NCBI GenBank assembly: GCA_035352895.1
Contig: DAOPYN010000015.1
Coordinates: 3,895-67,894, forward strand
DNA from: UBA5070 sp035352895
GTDB taxonomy: Bacteria; Fibrobacterota; Fibrobacteria; UBA5070
Direction of reading: 5' to 3'
DNA: 64,000 bases
The notes below the pieces were generated by a model. It was not told the origin of the DNA, searched no databases, and saw only the letters and a program-made list of their open reading frames with translations. The translations under genes and the position numbers were made by a program. Below are positions 54,984 through 64,000 of this stretch, piece by piece; positions within the stretch are counted from its first letter, which is position 1; each line of letters opens with the position of its first letter.

Positions 54984-56441
54984 TCAGTTGGCGCCCTTCC
55001 CGGTGAGCACCACCCAGATCGTGCGGACCAGGATCTGGATGTCCAGCGACAACGAAAGGTTCTCGAAATACCAGAGGTCGGCCATGACCTTCTTCTTCAC
55101 ATCGTCGATGGAATTGTCGTAGCCGAGGGTCACCTGCGCCCAGCCGGTCAGTCCGGGTTTCATCTTCAGGCGGCGCACGTACAGCGGCACCTGGTCGCGC
55201 AACTTCTCGATGAAGAATTCGCGTTCCGGCCGCGGGCCCACCAGGGCCATGTCGCCGCGGAAGACGCACCAGAGCTGGGGAACCTCGTCCAAGCGCGTTT
55301 TCCGCAGGAACTTGCCCACCTTGGTGATGCGGTTGTCCACCTTGCCCGCCCACTGGGGCCCGGATTTTTCGGCGTCGGTGCGCATGGTGCGCAGCTTCCA
55401 GACGCGGAACCGCCGCCCGTACTGGCCGATGCGTTCCTGGCTGTAGAAGATGGGGCCGGGACTGTCCAGCTTGATCGCCAACATGGCCAAAAGCAGCGCC
55501 GGGAGGGCCGCCAGCAGGATCACCACGGAAAAGGCCAGGTCCATCAGGCGCTTCAGTCCCGCCTGCCAGGCCGGCAGGTGATGCTGGAGGAGAACCAACA
55601 GATCCGCCTGGTGGAGGACCGTGGTGCGCAGGTGTCCGGACAACACGTCGAAGAGATCCGGCACCACGTACACGGTCACCTTGCGATCGTCCAGAAGAGC
55701 CAGGATCCGGATGATCTCGTTGTGCGACGAGGTGGAATGGCAGATCACCACGTGTCGGGCACCAGTCTCGTCCAGGAGCCTGGGGAGGTCGGCATACTTG
55801 CCGGCGATCCGCAGCCCCTCGAAACGCTTGCCGGTTCGCTTGGCGTCGGGATCCAGGAACGCCACCGGCCGGATTCCCAGGATGGGCTTCTGAAGGAGCC
55901 TGCGCAGGACCACCCGACCGTGGTCGTTGGCCCCCAGCAGGATGGCGGGTTCCAGCCCCTTGCCGGCGCGCAACAGAGAGCGCGTCACGCCCTGGACGGC
56001 CAGGCGCAGAGCGCCGGGGAACAGGAGCATCGAAAGTCCGTACCCACCCACCGTCACCACCCGCGAGCGGGTGAACAGGGCCTGGAATCCCGCCCAGGTG
56101 CGGTTGGGATCCACCGCCAGGGCCACCAGATCGGAACCGGCCATCAGGAGGAACAACCCCAAGGCGCCCATCGAGCAGGCGGCGAACAGGACCAGGATCT
56201 GTCGGGTCCGGCTCTCCAGGAACCAATCGCGGTACATGCCGTGGAGGAAGAACCACAGCATCCACCCCACCGGCAGGACCACCAGCGAGAAGACCGTCTC
56301 GATATCCAGCTCGAGGTCCACCTCTTCGGGAAGGAACCCGCTGCGATAGCGCAACCAGAAGACGGCCGCCACCGCCAAGCACCCACCGAAGAAGTCGGCG
56401 GCGACGAAGGCGGCTCGTTCCGCGGCACGCAGCGAGGTCAC
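54984..56441 (-). CDS. Polyprenyl-phosphate glycosylphosphotransferase (WbaP/EpsE type)
   Basis: A 485-residue membrane enzyme that starts exopolysaccharide or O-antigen units by moving a sugar phosphate to undecaprenyl phosphate. Four N-terminal helices (about 10-130) and a CoA-binding-like fold (about 160-280, ILLGANDHGRVVLRRLL) lead to the catalytic sugar transferase domain. That domain contains KRLMDLAFSVV, KLDSPGPIFYSQERIG, KLRTMR, RKTRLDEVPQLWCVFRGDM and LVGPRPE. The GTG at 56441 overlaps the hom stop. Confidence 0.92.
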   Translation of the reverse strand: MTSLRAAERAAFVAADFFGGCLAVAAVFWLRYRSGFLPEEVDLELDIETVFSLVVLPVGWMLWFFLHGMYRDWFLESRTRQILVLFAACSMGALGLFLLMAGSDLVALAVDPNRTWAGFQALFTRSRVVTVGGYGLSMLLFPGALRLAVQGVTRSLLRAGKGLEPAILLGANDHGRVVLRRLLQKPILGIRPVAFLDPDAKRTGKRFEGLRIAGKYADLPRLLDETGARHVVICHSTSSHNEIIRILALLDDRKVTVYVVPDLFDVLSGHLRTTVLHQADLLVLLQHHLPAWQAGLKRLMDLAFSVVILLAALPALLLAMLAIKLDSPGPIFYSQERIGQYGRRFRVWKLRTMRTDAEKSGPQWAGKVDNRITKVGKFLRKTRLDEVPQLWCVFRGDMALVGPRPEREFFIEKLRDQVPLYVRRLKMKPGLTGWAQVTLGYDNSIDDVKKKVMADLWYFENLSLSLDIQILVRTIWVVLTGKGAN

Positions 56442-57733
56442 TCGACCACACCTCGATCGTAGTGGCGCAGCACGATCGCCGGCTGCACGATGTCGTGCAT
56501 GGCCGTGATCTTCGAGACCGCGTTCTGCACGTCGGACTCGCGCGCATGGTGGGTGTCGATCACCATGGAGGTGGTGCCCTTGCCTTCGCGCTGGACCATG
56601 GAAGCCACCGAAACGTTGTTCTCGCCCAGGATGGTGGCCACCCGTCCCAGCACTCCGGGCCGGTCGGCCACCTGAAAGCGGAGGTAGTACCGTCCTTCGG
56701 CCATGCTCAGCGGCCGAATCTGCGCTTCCTTGGCGCCCATCCACGAAAGATCCACCACCGCGGTCTTGTCCTTGATGCGCTTGGCGGCGTCCATGATGTC
56801 GGCGACCACCGCCGAGGCGGTGGGAAGGCGTCCGGCACCCTTGCCGTAGAGCAGGCTGGGTCCGGAGGTGGATCCGTCGATGAACACCGCGTTGAAGGCG
56901 CCGTTCACGCCCGCCAAGGGGTGCTTGCGGGGCACCAGGCAGGGATGCACGCGGGCGTCGATGCCATCCTCGTGGATTTCCACCAGACCCAACAACTTGA
57001 TGCTGCAGCCCATTTCCCGGGCGCCGGCGACATCGGTGGCGGAGATCTTGGTGATCCCTTCCACGTGCATCTTCTGGAAATCCACGCGCTGGCCGGAGCA
57101 AAGCGATGCGAGGATGGCCACCTTGTGGGCGGCGTCGATGCCTTCCACGTCAAAGGTGGGATCCGCTTCGGCGTATCCGGCGGCCTGGGCTTCCGCAAGC
57201 GCCGCGGAAAAGTCCATTCCCTCTTCCGCCATGCGGCTGAGGATGTAGTTGGAGGTGCCGTTGATGATGCAGGCCAGGCTCCTGGCGTCGGATGCGACAA
57301 AGGCATCGCGCAGGGAACGGATGATGGGGATCGCTCCGCCCACGGCGGCCTCGAAGCGGATTTCCGTGCCGTTCTGGGCGGCGAACGGAAACAGATACCC
57401 GCCGTGCTTGGCGATCATGGCCTTGTTGGCGGTGACCACGGCTTTCCCCGCCTTCAGGGCGCGTTCCACCCAGGACTTGGGAAGATCGTACCCACCGGCG
57501 AGCTCCACCACGATCTGCACCGCAGGATTGTCGATCAGGTCGGTGGCCTGGGTGGTGGTGGAAATTCCCGCCTTCGCGTAGGGCTCCAGCTCGGAGGACT
57601 CCTTGGCGCAGATGGAAACCAATTTCACCCCGACGCCCGTGAGGCGAGCGAGGGATTCCTCCCTGGTGGTCAGAAGCTCGATGACCCCCGAACCAACCGT
57701 CCCCGTCCCGATGATGCCAACCCCGATGGTCAT
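56438..57733 (-). CDS. hom: Homoserine dehydrogenase with ACT domain
   Basis: A 431-residue enzyme of the threonine/methionine branch. The NAD(P) fold GVGIIGTGTVGSGV is at the N-terminus. The catalytic region contains NKAMIAKHG, INGTSNYILS and the Asp-rich AEADPTFDVEGIDAAHK. A C-terminal ACT domain (about 350-425, DRPGVLGRVATILGENNVSV) should bind threonine or another effector. ATG at 57733 with AAGGGAAG just upstream is preferred over a TTG at 57739. Confidence 0.94.
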   Translation of the reverse strand: MTIGVGIIGTGTVGSGVIELLTTREESLARLTGVGVKLVSICAKESSELEPYAKAGISTTTQATDLIDNPAVQIVVELAGGYDLPKSWVERALKAGKAVVTANKAMIAKHGGYLFPFAAQNGTEIRFEAAVGGAIPIIRSLRDAFVASDARSLACIINGTSNYILSRMAEEGMDFSAALAEAQAAGYAEADPTFDVEGIDAAHKVAILASLCSGQRVDFQKMHVEGITKISATDVAGAREMGCSIKLLGLVEIHEDGIDARVHPCLVPRKHPLAGVNGAFNAVFIDGSTSGPSLLYGKGAGRLPTASAVVADIMDAAKRIKDKTAVVDLSWMGAKEAQIRPLSMAEGRYYLRFQVADRPGVLGRVATILGENNVSVASMVQREGKGTTSMVIDTHHARESDVQNAVSKITAMHDIVQPAIVLRHYDRGVVE

Positions 57734-58276
57734 GTCCAACTTCCCTTCCTATCCATCCGCGGCGTGGTCGTCCGCGGATCTGGTCCTGGCCAAAAAATGC
57801 ATCCTCCCCCCACCATTCCACCACCCAACTCTTGATCTTTCAATGAGTTGGCCAGAGACGTTGCCGTTCCAACAATCATTATCACAATACCTGCAATCGA
57901 TTCTTTATTGACCATTATTGCCAAAAGAATCGATTTGCAATTCGTTAAAGATCGCACCAGATCCCACATTCAAACATGAATCGCAGTTGACACAGTGTGG
58001 ATACAATGTGGATGAACTGTGAACCAATCCACCTCCCACAACCCCAAGATCTAGGGCCACCAGATCCAAGCCCTACCACAGATTGCAGAGAATAGGATCT
58101 TGCCAAACCAAAATTTCCGGTTTAGCCCCCCTCTCCTCTCGAATAATCGTTGACGACAGACCTCCGGTGCTCCTATTTATTCCTCCATCGTTTCGAGTGG
58201 CCTACGTCCGCTCCTCAAAAAAACACCGCACCAGTCTGACAAAGCCGCAAAGCTCCCTTTCACAGGAGAACCTCCT
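57734..58276. promoter_or_regulatory. AT-rich divergent control region of hom and nrdJ
   Basis: About 540 nt, clearly AT-richer than the window, with no supported gene. It holds a long inverted repeat (57892-57939) and repeated TGTGGAT elements near 58000 (TGTGGATAC and TGTGGATGA) that resemble reversed DnaA boxes. TTGACACAGTGTGG near 57990 could be part of a promoter or of a ribonucleotide-reductase operator. I could not identify a cobalamin riboswitch. Confidence 0.45.
57892..57939. repeat. Long inverted repeat
   Basis: The arms TGCAATCGATTCTTT (57892-57906) and AAAGAATCGATTTGCA (57924-57939) pair along 15 bp with a single bulge and a 17-nt loop. There is no T tract, so it is more like an operator or a cruciform-forming site than a terminator. 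Confidence 0.8.
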
Positions 58277-60850
58277 ATGGTGATTTCCAACCCGACCGTT
58301 TCCGGCCACGCCTCTTCCCGGCCTTTGCTCAACGACCTGGGCGAGATGATCTTCCTGGACCGCTACGCCCTCAAGGACATGACCAAGAAGTCCCTGGCCG
58401 TGGGCGACACGGTGATCGTGTGCGTGAACCAGAAGACGCGCCAGCGGGAGATCGGCACGGTGCGTTCGGTGGTGGGCGACCGCGTGTCCATCGAACTGCG
58501 CGACGGCACCCACACCGAGCAGGGCCTGGAAGACGTGGACAAGCCCCTGGAGACCACCCCCCAGGAGATGATGGCCCGCGTGGCGCGCGGCATCGCCGCC
58601 ATGGAGGCGACCCCCGAGCGCAAGCAGGAGTGGGAGAACAACTTCAAGTGGCTCCTGGACCAATGGCGCTTCGTGCCGGGCGGGCGCATCCTCAACGCCG
58701 CCGGTACCGATCAGAAGCTGACCTTCTTCAACTGCTACGTGGTCCCCTCCCCCAAGGACAGCCGCAAGGGGATCGTGGAAACCCTCCAGCAGATGATGGA
58801 GATCATGAGCCGCGGCGGCGGTGTGGGGATCAACCTCTCCAGCCTCCGTCCCCGCCACGCCTACGTCAAGGGCGTCAACGGACGGTCGTCGGGATCGGTG
58901 TCGTGGGGCGGTCTCTATTCGTTCGTGACGGGTCTGATCGAACAGGGCGGCAGCCGACGCGGCGCCCTGATGCTGATCACCAACGTGTGGCACCCGGACG
59001 TCCTGGACTTCATCGACGCCAAGCGCGAAGCCGGCAAGATCACCAACGCGAACATCTCGGTGGGCATCACCGACGCCTTCATGGAGGCCCTGGAGAAGGA
59101 CGCCGACTGGCCCCTGGTGTTCCCCGACCCCATGCACCCGGCCTACAACTCCGATTGGGACGGCGACCTGGAGAAGTGGAAGGCCGCCGGACGCCCCGTG
59201 CTGGTCCACAAGGTGGTCAAGGCGCGCGATGTCTGGAACCGGATCATCGCGTCGGCCTGGAGCTCGGCCGAGCCGGGCGTATTTTTCATTGACCGCGCCA
59301 ACAAGCAGTCCAATTCCTGGTACTTCAGCCAACTGGTCTGCACCAACCCCTGCGGCGAGCAACCCCTCCCCGCCTGGGGCATCTGCAACCTGGGCGCCAT
59401 CAACCTGGGACGCTTCGCGACAAGTTCCGGCGAGGTCGCCTGGGACGACCTCCGCCAGGCCGTCCGCTACTCGGTGCGCTTTCTGGACAACGTCATCGAC
59501 GCCACCCCGTACTTCTTCGAAGAAAACCAGCGCCAGCAGCAGGCCGAACGCCGCGTGGGACTGGGCCTGATGGGCCTGGCGGAACTTCTGGTGCGCTGCC
59601 GGATCCGCTACGGTTCGGACGAGAGCCTCAAGTTCATCGACAAGCTGGGCGAATTCATCTCCACCGAAGCCTACCTGGCCAGTTGCGACAACGCCGCGGA
59701 GAAGGGCTCCTTCCCGCTTCTGCAGGCCGACAAGCTTCTGCAGTCTGGATACATGCAGGGCATGCCGGAACACGTGCGCGAAGCCGTGCGCCAGAAGGGC
59801 CTGCGCAACGTCACGCTGCTCACGGTGGCTCCCACCGGCACCACCGGCACCATGGTGAACACCTCCACCGGCATCGAGCCCTACTTCTCGTGGAGCTACT
59901 TCCGCAAGTCGCGCCTGGGCGTGCACGAGGAGCGCGTCTCGGTGGTGGAAGACTGGGAACGCGAGAATCCCGGCAAGCCCCTGCCCGAGTGGTTTGTCAA
60001 CGCCATGGAGCTCACGCCCGACGAACACGTCCAGGTCCAGGCCGCCCTCCAGCGGTGGATCGATTCGGCGATCTCCAAGACCTGCAACGTCCCCACGGAA
60101 TACACCGTGGACGAGACCCGCAAGCTCTACGAGACGATGTACCGCCTGGGCTGCAAGGGCGGCACCATCTACCGCGACGGCAGCCGCGACGAGCAGGTGC
60201 TGCACCGCAAGAAGGAAGACGTGAAGGGTCTGGCCGAAGCCGAGGCCGAAGACCAGAAGGCCAAGGACAAGGCCGCCAAGGACAAGGACCTCCACCGGAT
60301 GCAAGGCCTGTGGAACCAGCCCAAGATCCGTCCGCGCCCCAAGGTCAGCCGCGGCATGACCGTCCAAAAACCGTCCCCGCTGGGATCGGTGTTCGTGACG
60401 GTCAACGACGACGAGCAGGGCGATCCGCTGGAGATCTTCCTGACCGCCGGCAAGGCGGGATCGGACATCACGGCCCTGGGCGAAGCCATGGGACGCCTGA
60501 TGTCGCTGGTGCTGCGCATCGCATCGCCCTTGTCCCCCATGGAGCGCTTGGCGGAAATCCAAAACCAGCTGCGCGGCATCGGCGGCAGCCGCCAGCACGG
60601 CTTTGGCAAGAACGCCGTGCGCTCGCTCCCGGACGCCATCGCCCTGGCCATCGAGGAAGTCCTGAAGGTGCGCGGCACCATCGCCTCGGAACCGGGCGAG
60701 GCGGAAGCGGAAGCCCCCAAGGTGGAACAAGTGCAACTGGACCTGCGCTCGCAGATCCACGCGGACCTGTGCCCCAACTGCGGAGAGGCGACGTTCATCC
60801 GGGAGGAGGGGTGCATGCACTGTACGTCATGTGGGCATAGCCAGTGCTGA
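58277..60850 (+). CDS. nrdJ: Adenosylcobalamin-dependent (class II) ribonucleotide reductase
   Basis: An 857-residue reductase that makes all four deoxyribonucleotides without oxygen. Active-site elements are FFNCYVVPSP, VCTNPCGEQPLPAWGICNLGAIN with the radical-site Cys and Glu, and PTGTTGTM. Residues about 35-95 (AVGDTVIVCVNQK...IELRDGTHTEQ) form a small SH3-like insertion seen in some relatives. The C-terminus has a zinc-ribbon-like CPNCGEATFIREEGCMHCTSC tail that re-reduces the active site. AGGAG lies 8 nt before the ATG. The presence of NrdJ implies B12 uptake or synthesis. Confidence 0.96.
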   Translation: MVISNPTVSGHASSRPLLNDLGEMIFLDRYALKDMTKKSLAVGDTVIVCVNQKTRQREIGTVRSVVGDRVSIELRDGTHTEQGLEDVDKPLETTPQEMMARVARGIAAMEATPERKQEWENNFKWLLDQWRFVPGGRILNAAGTDQKLTFFNCYVVPSPKDSRKGIVETLQQMMEIMSRGGGVGINLSSLRPRHAYVKGVNGRSSGSVSWGGLYSFVTGLIEQGGSRRGALMLITNVWHPDVLDFIDAKREAGKITNANISVGITDAFMEALEKDADWPLVFPDPMHPAYNSDWDGDLEKWKAAGRPVLVHKVVKARDVWNRIIASAWSSAEPGVFFIDRANKQSNSWYFSQLVCTNPCGEQPLPAWGICNLGAINLGRFATSSGEVAWDDLRQAVRYSVRFLDNVIDATPYFFEENQRQQQAERRVGLGLMGLAELLVRCRIRYGSDESLKFIDKLGEFISTEAYLASCDNAAEKGSFPLLQADKLLQSGYMQGMPEHVREAVRQKGLRNVTLLTVAPTGTTGTMVNTSTGIEPYFSWSYFRKSRLGVHEERVSVVEDWERENPGKPLPEWFVNAMELTPDEHVQVQAALQRWIDSAISKTCNVPTEYTVDETRKLYETMYRLGCKGGTIYRDGSRDEQVLHRKKEDVKGLAEAEAEDQKAKDKAAKDKDLHRMQGLWNQPKIRPRPKVSRGMTVQKPSPLGSVFVTVNDDEQGDPLEIFLTAGKAGSDITALGEAMGRLMSLVLRIASPLSPMERLAEIQNQLRGIGGSRQHGFGKNAVRSLPDAIALAIEEVLKVRGTIASEPGEAEAEAPKVEQVQLDLRSQIHADLCPNCGEATFIREEGCMHCTSCGHSQC

Positions 60851-60867
60851 CGCTTTGATTGTTTGCA

Positions 60868-61420
60868 GGACTTGCGTCCTGCACCTTCTTTTTGGGGTGG
60901 GTCCATGGGCCTGCCCTTTTCTTTTTCTTGCGTTTTTTTTCAGGGCTGGCGCCCTGATGCTCGTTTACAGAAGGGCGCTTCCCGCCCCTTCTGTACATCC
61001 CCGGGGCAAAGGACCGCTGCGCGGCGGCCCTTTGCAATCCCGCGCGCCAAGGGGGGCTTTGACTGGAACAGCCATGCCGGCTTGCCGGACCGGTGGTGGA
61101 TGCGGAGGAAACAGTGCGACGGCGGCGGCATCAGGGTCGCGATCGACATTCTCATGGGCGCTGGCCGTTCCAATAGAAAAGCCCCCCTTGGAACCCCCTC
61201 AATTCGGCCAGCAGCAGGAGCTGCAGGTGCGGCATTTGATTGCCAGCTCCCCGACTTCGCTTCGCTGGTCGGGTGAGGGGAATTTGATTGCCAATTTACG
61301 GCATCGCTTTGCTCGCCGTGAGCAGCATTCGAGGTGGATCCGTAACGCGAAGACCACACTTCCTGCGGACCGAACTCCGAGTCCCTCTCCCCGGGAGGGG
61401 AGAGGGGGAGGGTGACCTGG
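60868..61420. repeat. Mosaic intergenic repeat R2
   Basis: This fills the gap between nrdJ and the ATPase gene; no gene is seen. Its module at 60960-61095 is the inverted counterpart of 12395-12475 and continues as GGGGGGCTTTGACTGGAACAGCCATGCC, shared with 63150-63182. A second module at 61203-61330 matches the left part of R1. At 61377-61412 lies CCGAGTCCCTCTCCC...GGGAGAGGGGGAGGGTGA, shared with 63209-63252. Confidence 0.75.
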
Positions 61421-61427
61421 AAAGGCG

Positions 61428-62885
61428 TTAACCTGCGGCGGGCTTGGGGGTGGGCCTGGGCTCTTGGAGGTTGCGCGAGATCGTGTAGCAGTGGAGGCTG
61501 GTTGGGATGAATTCGATCTCCAAGTCGCCGAACCTGCGTGTCTCGCTGCGGGTCAGGGTGGTGACCAGGGGCGGTCGGGAAAGAGGACGCTTGGCGGCGA
61601 GTTCCAGGAGTCCTTTGAGATCACCGCCGTGTTCCAGCGGATGGTCGCTCCATTTCACCTCAACCAGCGATGCGGGCCCCTGGCCCTGCGGGTCGAGCCC
61701 GACCATGTCGACCTCGCGATCCCTCCAGCGAGCATAGCGCAAACGGTCGATCCAGGTGCTGCTGTGCAACCACTGACAGAATACGGCAGTCTCGGCCATC
61801 GCCCCCATCGCCGGCGAGGATTCGTCCATGGGGCCGAACAGGGCGGCGCGCATGGTGGGGTTGGTCAGGTACACCTTGAATCGGGTGGCTCGCTGGAAGC
61901 TCCCGAAATCCTGGTCGACGCGGTCGATGCGCCGGATCAGGAACGCGGCCTCCAAATAATCCAGGTAGCGGGACAGAGTGATCTTGGTGACGCTGGATTC
62001 GCGGGACAAGGACTCGAGGTTCACTTCGTTTCCCGAATTGTACGCCAGCACGTTGAACAACCTGTTGAGCTCCTGCACGTCCTGGATTCCATAGAGGCTT
62101 GGAAGATCGCGCAGCAACACCTTCTCGATGATGTCCTGGCGGATGTAGCGTCCCGCCTCGTTTCCCACCGCCGGTGTCATCACGGCCTCGGGGAATCCCC
62201 CCAGGTTCAGGTATCGCACGAATTCCCTGTTCAATTGCCAGATGTCGGGACACTCCCAGTGGCGTGCCGCAGCATGATGGACATCTTTTGGCGGAACCTC
62301 GTGGACCAGATCCGCCTCGCGCCCTGCAAAGCGCAGGTATTCGGCAAAGGAGAGCGGGGGCAACAGGAAATCGGTGAATCGCCCGGCACCCGATTCCTGG
62401 CTCTTTCTCCGCAATGCCGCCGCTGCCGATCCCGACCCCACGAATCGGAATTTGCGGTAGCTGTCCGTCAGGGACTTGAGGTGCCGCTCCCAATCGGGCA
62501 AGTACTGGATTTCGTCGAAGAAGACAAATTTCGGCTCCTGGGGATGCATTCGCAGGAACAGTTTGAGGATGGCCTCCAGCGAAAGTCCCGTGTAGATGGG
62601 AGTTTCCAACGAAGCGAACAAAATCTGCGAACCCGAGACCCCCTCCTGCATCAGCTGATCGATGCATTGGAGCATCATCCAGGTCTTTCCCACGCGTCGC
62701 GGCCCCATCAGCAGGACGCTTCGATGGACCTCCAACTGGCTCACCTGGGCATGGAACGCCGGAAAATAGGCGCGCCGTGGCGCGGAGCGGAACTCGGCTT
62801 CGACTGTACGTCCCGCTTGCCACCAGGGGTTGTCAAAGCGCAGTCGATCCATCACCTCTCGCTCGGATATTGCCATCAGCGCCAT
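61428..62885 (-). CDS. AAA ATPase with DUF4143-type C-terminus
   Basis: A 485-residue ATP-binding protein. Walker A is GPRRVGKTW near residue 61, Walker B is FVFFDEIQYLP, and VGSGSAA is a likely sensor. A winged helix (about 290-345, LESLSRESSVTKITLSRYLDYLEAA) is followed by a C-terminal domain of the DUF4143 kind with SLVEVKWSDHP, again an EXK-like nuclease-fold motif. The family is widespread and often multicopy; its function is unclear. TATACT lies 16 nt before the ATG. The gene lies between repeats R2 and R3. Confidence 0.85.
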   Translation of the reverse strand: MALMAISEREVMDRLRFDNPWWQAGRTVEAEFRSAPRRAYFPAFHAQVSQLEVHRSVLLMGPRRVGKTWMMLQCIDQLMQEGVSGSQILFASLETPIYTGLSLEAILKLFLRMHPQEPKFVFFDEIQYLPDWERHLKSLTDSYRKFRFVGSGSAAAALRRKSQESGAGRFTDFLLPPLSFAEYLRFAGREADLVHEVPPKDVHHAAARHWECPDIWQLNREFVRYLNLGGFPEAVMTPAVGNEAGRYIRQDIIEKVLLRDLPSLYGIQDVQELNRLFNVLAYNSGNEVNLESLSRESSVTKITLSRYLDYLEAAFLIRRIDRVDQDFGSFQRATRFKVYLTNPTMRAALFGPMDESSPAMGAMAETAVFCQWLHSSTWIDRLRYARWRDREVDMVGLDPQGQGPASLVEVKWSDHPLEHGGDLKGLLELAAKRPLSRPPLVTTLTRSETRRFGDLEIEFIPTSLHCYTISRNLQEPRPTPKPAAG

Positions 62886-63036
62886 GAGCCACCACAGGTT
62901 TAGTATAGTTGACTATGCTTATATTCCATTATCTTAGCTTATTTTGGTGTACTTAAGCGAGGCATTCTCAACTTTCGAACTGTTTTACAGGACCTCCGCC
63001 CAACACATCGATTTCAGGACTGCGACCTGCACCAAT

Positions 63037-63260
63037 TTACAGAAGGGCCGGTCGTTGCATCCCCATCGCCTTCGCCGATGGGGCCCGGCGCCCCTTCTGT
63101 ACTTCCTCGGGCCCGGGGGACAAGCGCGCGCCCCCTGGGGACCCGCGCGCCAAGGGGGGCTTTGACTGGAACGGCCATGCCCGTCCCGCCACGGCACGTC
63201 ACGCGGACCAAACACCGAGTCCCTCTCCCCTGTGGGGAGAGGGGGAGGGTGAGGGTGCGC
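63037..63260. repeat. Mosaic intergenic repeat R3
   Basis: A third copy of the family, with TTTACAGAAGGGCCGG, CCCCTTCTGTACTTCCTCGGG, CGCGCCAAGGGGGGCTTTGACTGGAAC and, further on, the module CCGAGTCCCTCTCCC...GAGGGGGAGGGTGA. Together with R2 it brackets the ATPase gene. The gap from 62886 to 63422 otherwise shows only an AT-rich promoter-like stretch near 62900-62950. Confidence 0.75.
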
Positions 63261-63368
63261 CCTTTCGTGACCGCCAGTGCCAGGGACCTTTTCAGACCAG
63301 GGCTTCGGTTGGACACACCGTGAGTCTGAAGCGGCGGCTCCTTGCGGGTCGGGTGCCCCGGAAATGGG

Positions 63369-63401
63369 AAGCGCCCGCTCCCTGCGAGGGGCGGGCGCCT
63401 T
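63369..63401 (-). terminator. Terminator-like hairpin
   Basis: The stem GCGCCCGC(T)CCCT/AGGGGCGGGCGC with a 3-nt loop and one bulge lies about 20 nt after the stop of the minus-strand gene at 63423. The T tract is short. Confidence 0.6.
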
Positions 63402-63422
63402 GGGGGGAGTCGGGGGTTTGGG

Positions 63423-63887
63423 TCAGGCGGCGACTTTCTTGCGGGTCTTCTGGAAGAAGACGCTCATTTCGTATTCCACGACCGGCAGGCCCGGGACCTT
63501 GCCGGCGTGTTGCTTCACCGCCGCGTAGACTTCCAGGGACTGGTTCATGGCATCAGAGGAGGCGGCCACCAGGGTGTCGCGCAGGGCGTTGGCGAGTTCG
63601 TTGACCTGGGCGTAGATGGGCGTGAGCGCGCGGACCAGCTGCACGTCCTTCTCGTATTCGGACATCGAGAGGATGCGCGGGAGGATGTCCGGATGCGTGC
63701 TCGCGGCGGCGAAGGCCTTCTCCACGAACGGGGCGTATCCGTTGGACGCCTTGAAGAGGCTCTTCATCTGGTCGGGATCCAGCGTGATCAGAAAGTCGAG
63801 CTTGGCGCGGATATCGGACAATTTCTGCAACACATCGGCTTTCACATCGTCGGCGAGGGTCGCCGAGATCATGTTCTGCGCGGTCAT
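63423..63887 (-). CDS. Small conserved helical protein of unknown function
   Basis: A 154-residue, almost entirely alpha-helical soluble protein. It begins MTAQNMISATLADDVKADVL and ends in a basic KTRKKVAA tail. It resembles a family of roughly 150-residue bacterial proteins with no assigned function (pattern LITLDPDQ...PFVEKAFAAAS...ILP). AAGGAG lies 7 nt before the ATG. It appears monocistronic. Confidence 0.75.
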   Translation of the reverse strand: MTAQNMISATLADDVKADVLQKLSDIRAKLDFLITLDPDQMKSLFKASNGYAPFVEKAFAAASTHPDILPRILSMSEYEKDVQLVRALTPIYAQVNELANALRDTLVAASSDAMNQSLEVYAAVKQHAGKVPGLPVVEYEMSVFFQKTRKKVAA

Positions 63888-64000
63888 GGGAATGCTCCTT
63901 GTTTTGGGGATGAGCGACCGTCCCTTCGGGTGAAAGGCGGCCTATCCCGCATTCGTCGCGACAGCGTCTCAATGACTTGAATTTGTTGCGAGTCAGAATA

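Noticed and set aside
57730..57969. 79-residue minus-strand frame before hom with a hydrophobic segment
   Set aside because: It overlaps the hom start region, lacks a ribosome binding site, and the hydrophobic stretch follows from the AT-rich sequence and inverted repeat.
57734..58276. Possible cobalamin riboswitch upstream of the B12-dependent reductase
   Set aside because: I looked for the conserved B12-box core and flanking paired elements and could not place them; a covariance-model search would settle this.
60868..61420. Overlapping open frames between nrdJ and the ATPase gene
   Set aside because: All fall within the mosaic repeat, have no family resemblance, and related frames recur in the other repeat copies, so they reflect repeat sequence rather than genes.

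Overview
The window is G+C-rich bacterial chromosome, densely coded on both strands with many 1-8 bp gene overlaps. It most likely comes from a member of the Fibrobacterota. The reasons are a 1690-residue surface protein with a fibro-slime domain, a secreted GH10 xylanase, OmpA proteins with thrombospondin type 3 linkers, and a FlgD-like C-terminal module of the kind found on secreted proteins of that group. The envelope is Gram-negative (OmpA, HtrA and CsgG-like proteins, lipoproteins). The phylum assignment is an inference from family content; no rRNA is present.

Layout. 1-1.9 kb: a decayed P4-type integrase beside a duplicated terminator, probably the edge of an old integrated element. 1.9-8 kb: HtrA protease with a small lipoprotein, a CsgG-like protein, and an MgtE-N/CBS protein translationally coupled to an NRAMP-type transporter. 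8-12 kb: tapT (DTW), cvfB, ribB with a degenerate RibA half, and trmFO. 12-17.6 kb: an ATPase with a nuclease-like tail beside mosaic repeats, then a LysM/FecR protein in an operon with a CHASE2 Ser/Thr kinase. 17.7-22 kb: polyprenyl synthase, rsgA, a small secreted protein, an epimerase and a membrane protein. 22-28 kb: YqhD-like reductase, M16 protease, tcdA, an OmpA protein and an unknown secreted protein. 28-36 kb: leuS, xylanase, a second OmpA protein, a GNAT enzyme, and tRNA-Glu with a truncated copy behind it. 35.5-43.6 kb: the fibro-slime protein, an MFS carrier, a TlpA-like protein with a small Cys/His protein, secG and tRNA-Leu. 43.9-51.1 kb: an aromatic amino acid operon trpB-trpA-chorismate mutase-tyrA-aroA-like-nadK, followed by an unknown gene. 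51.2-57.7 kb: PBP1A and mltG (cell wall), and on the other strand hom, a polyprenyl glycosylphosphotransferase and a small membrane protein. 57.7-60.9 kb: an AT-rich control region and the B12-dependent ribonucleotide reductase nrdJ. 60.9-63.4 kb: a DUF4143-type ATPase between two copies of the mosaic repeat. 63.4-63.9 kb: a small conserved protein.

Most of the window is core metabolism and envelope biology. The points most worth a second look are: (1) an EPSP-synthase-like protein in the aromatic operon that seems to have lost its catalytic residues; (2) an MgtE sensor module paired with an NRAMP transporter whose metal-binding motifs are altered; (3) a recurring arrangement in which a -10-like hexamer lies 6-10 nt before start codons that lack a Shine-Dalgarno sequence, which suggests many leaderless mRNAs; (4) a mosaic intergenic repeat family found next to both ATPase genes; and (5) a tRNA-Glu 3' fragment and a decayed integrase region, each marking a possible integration site. 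No CRISPR array, rRNA, complete insertion sequence or recognisable defence island is present.
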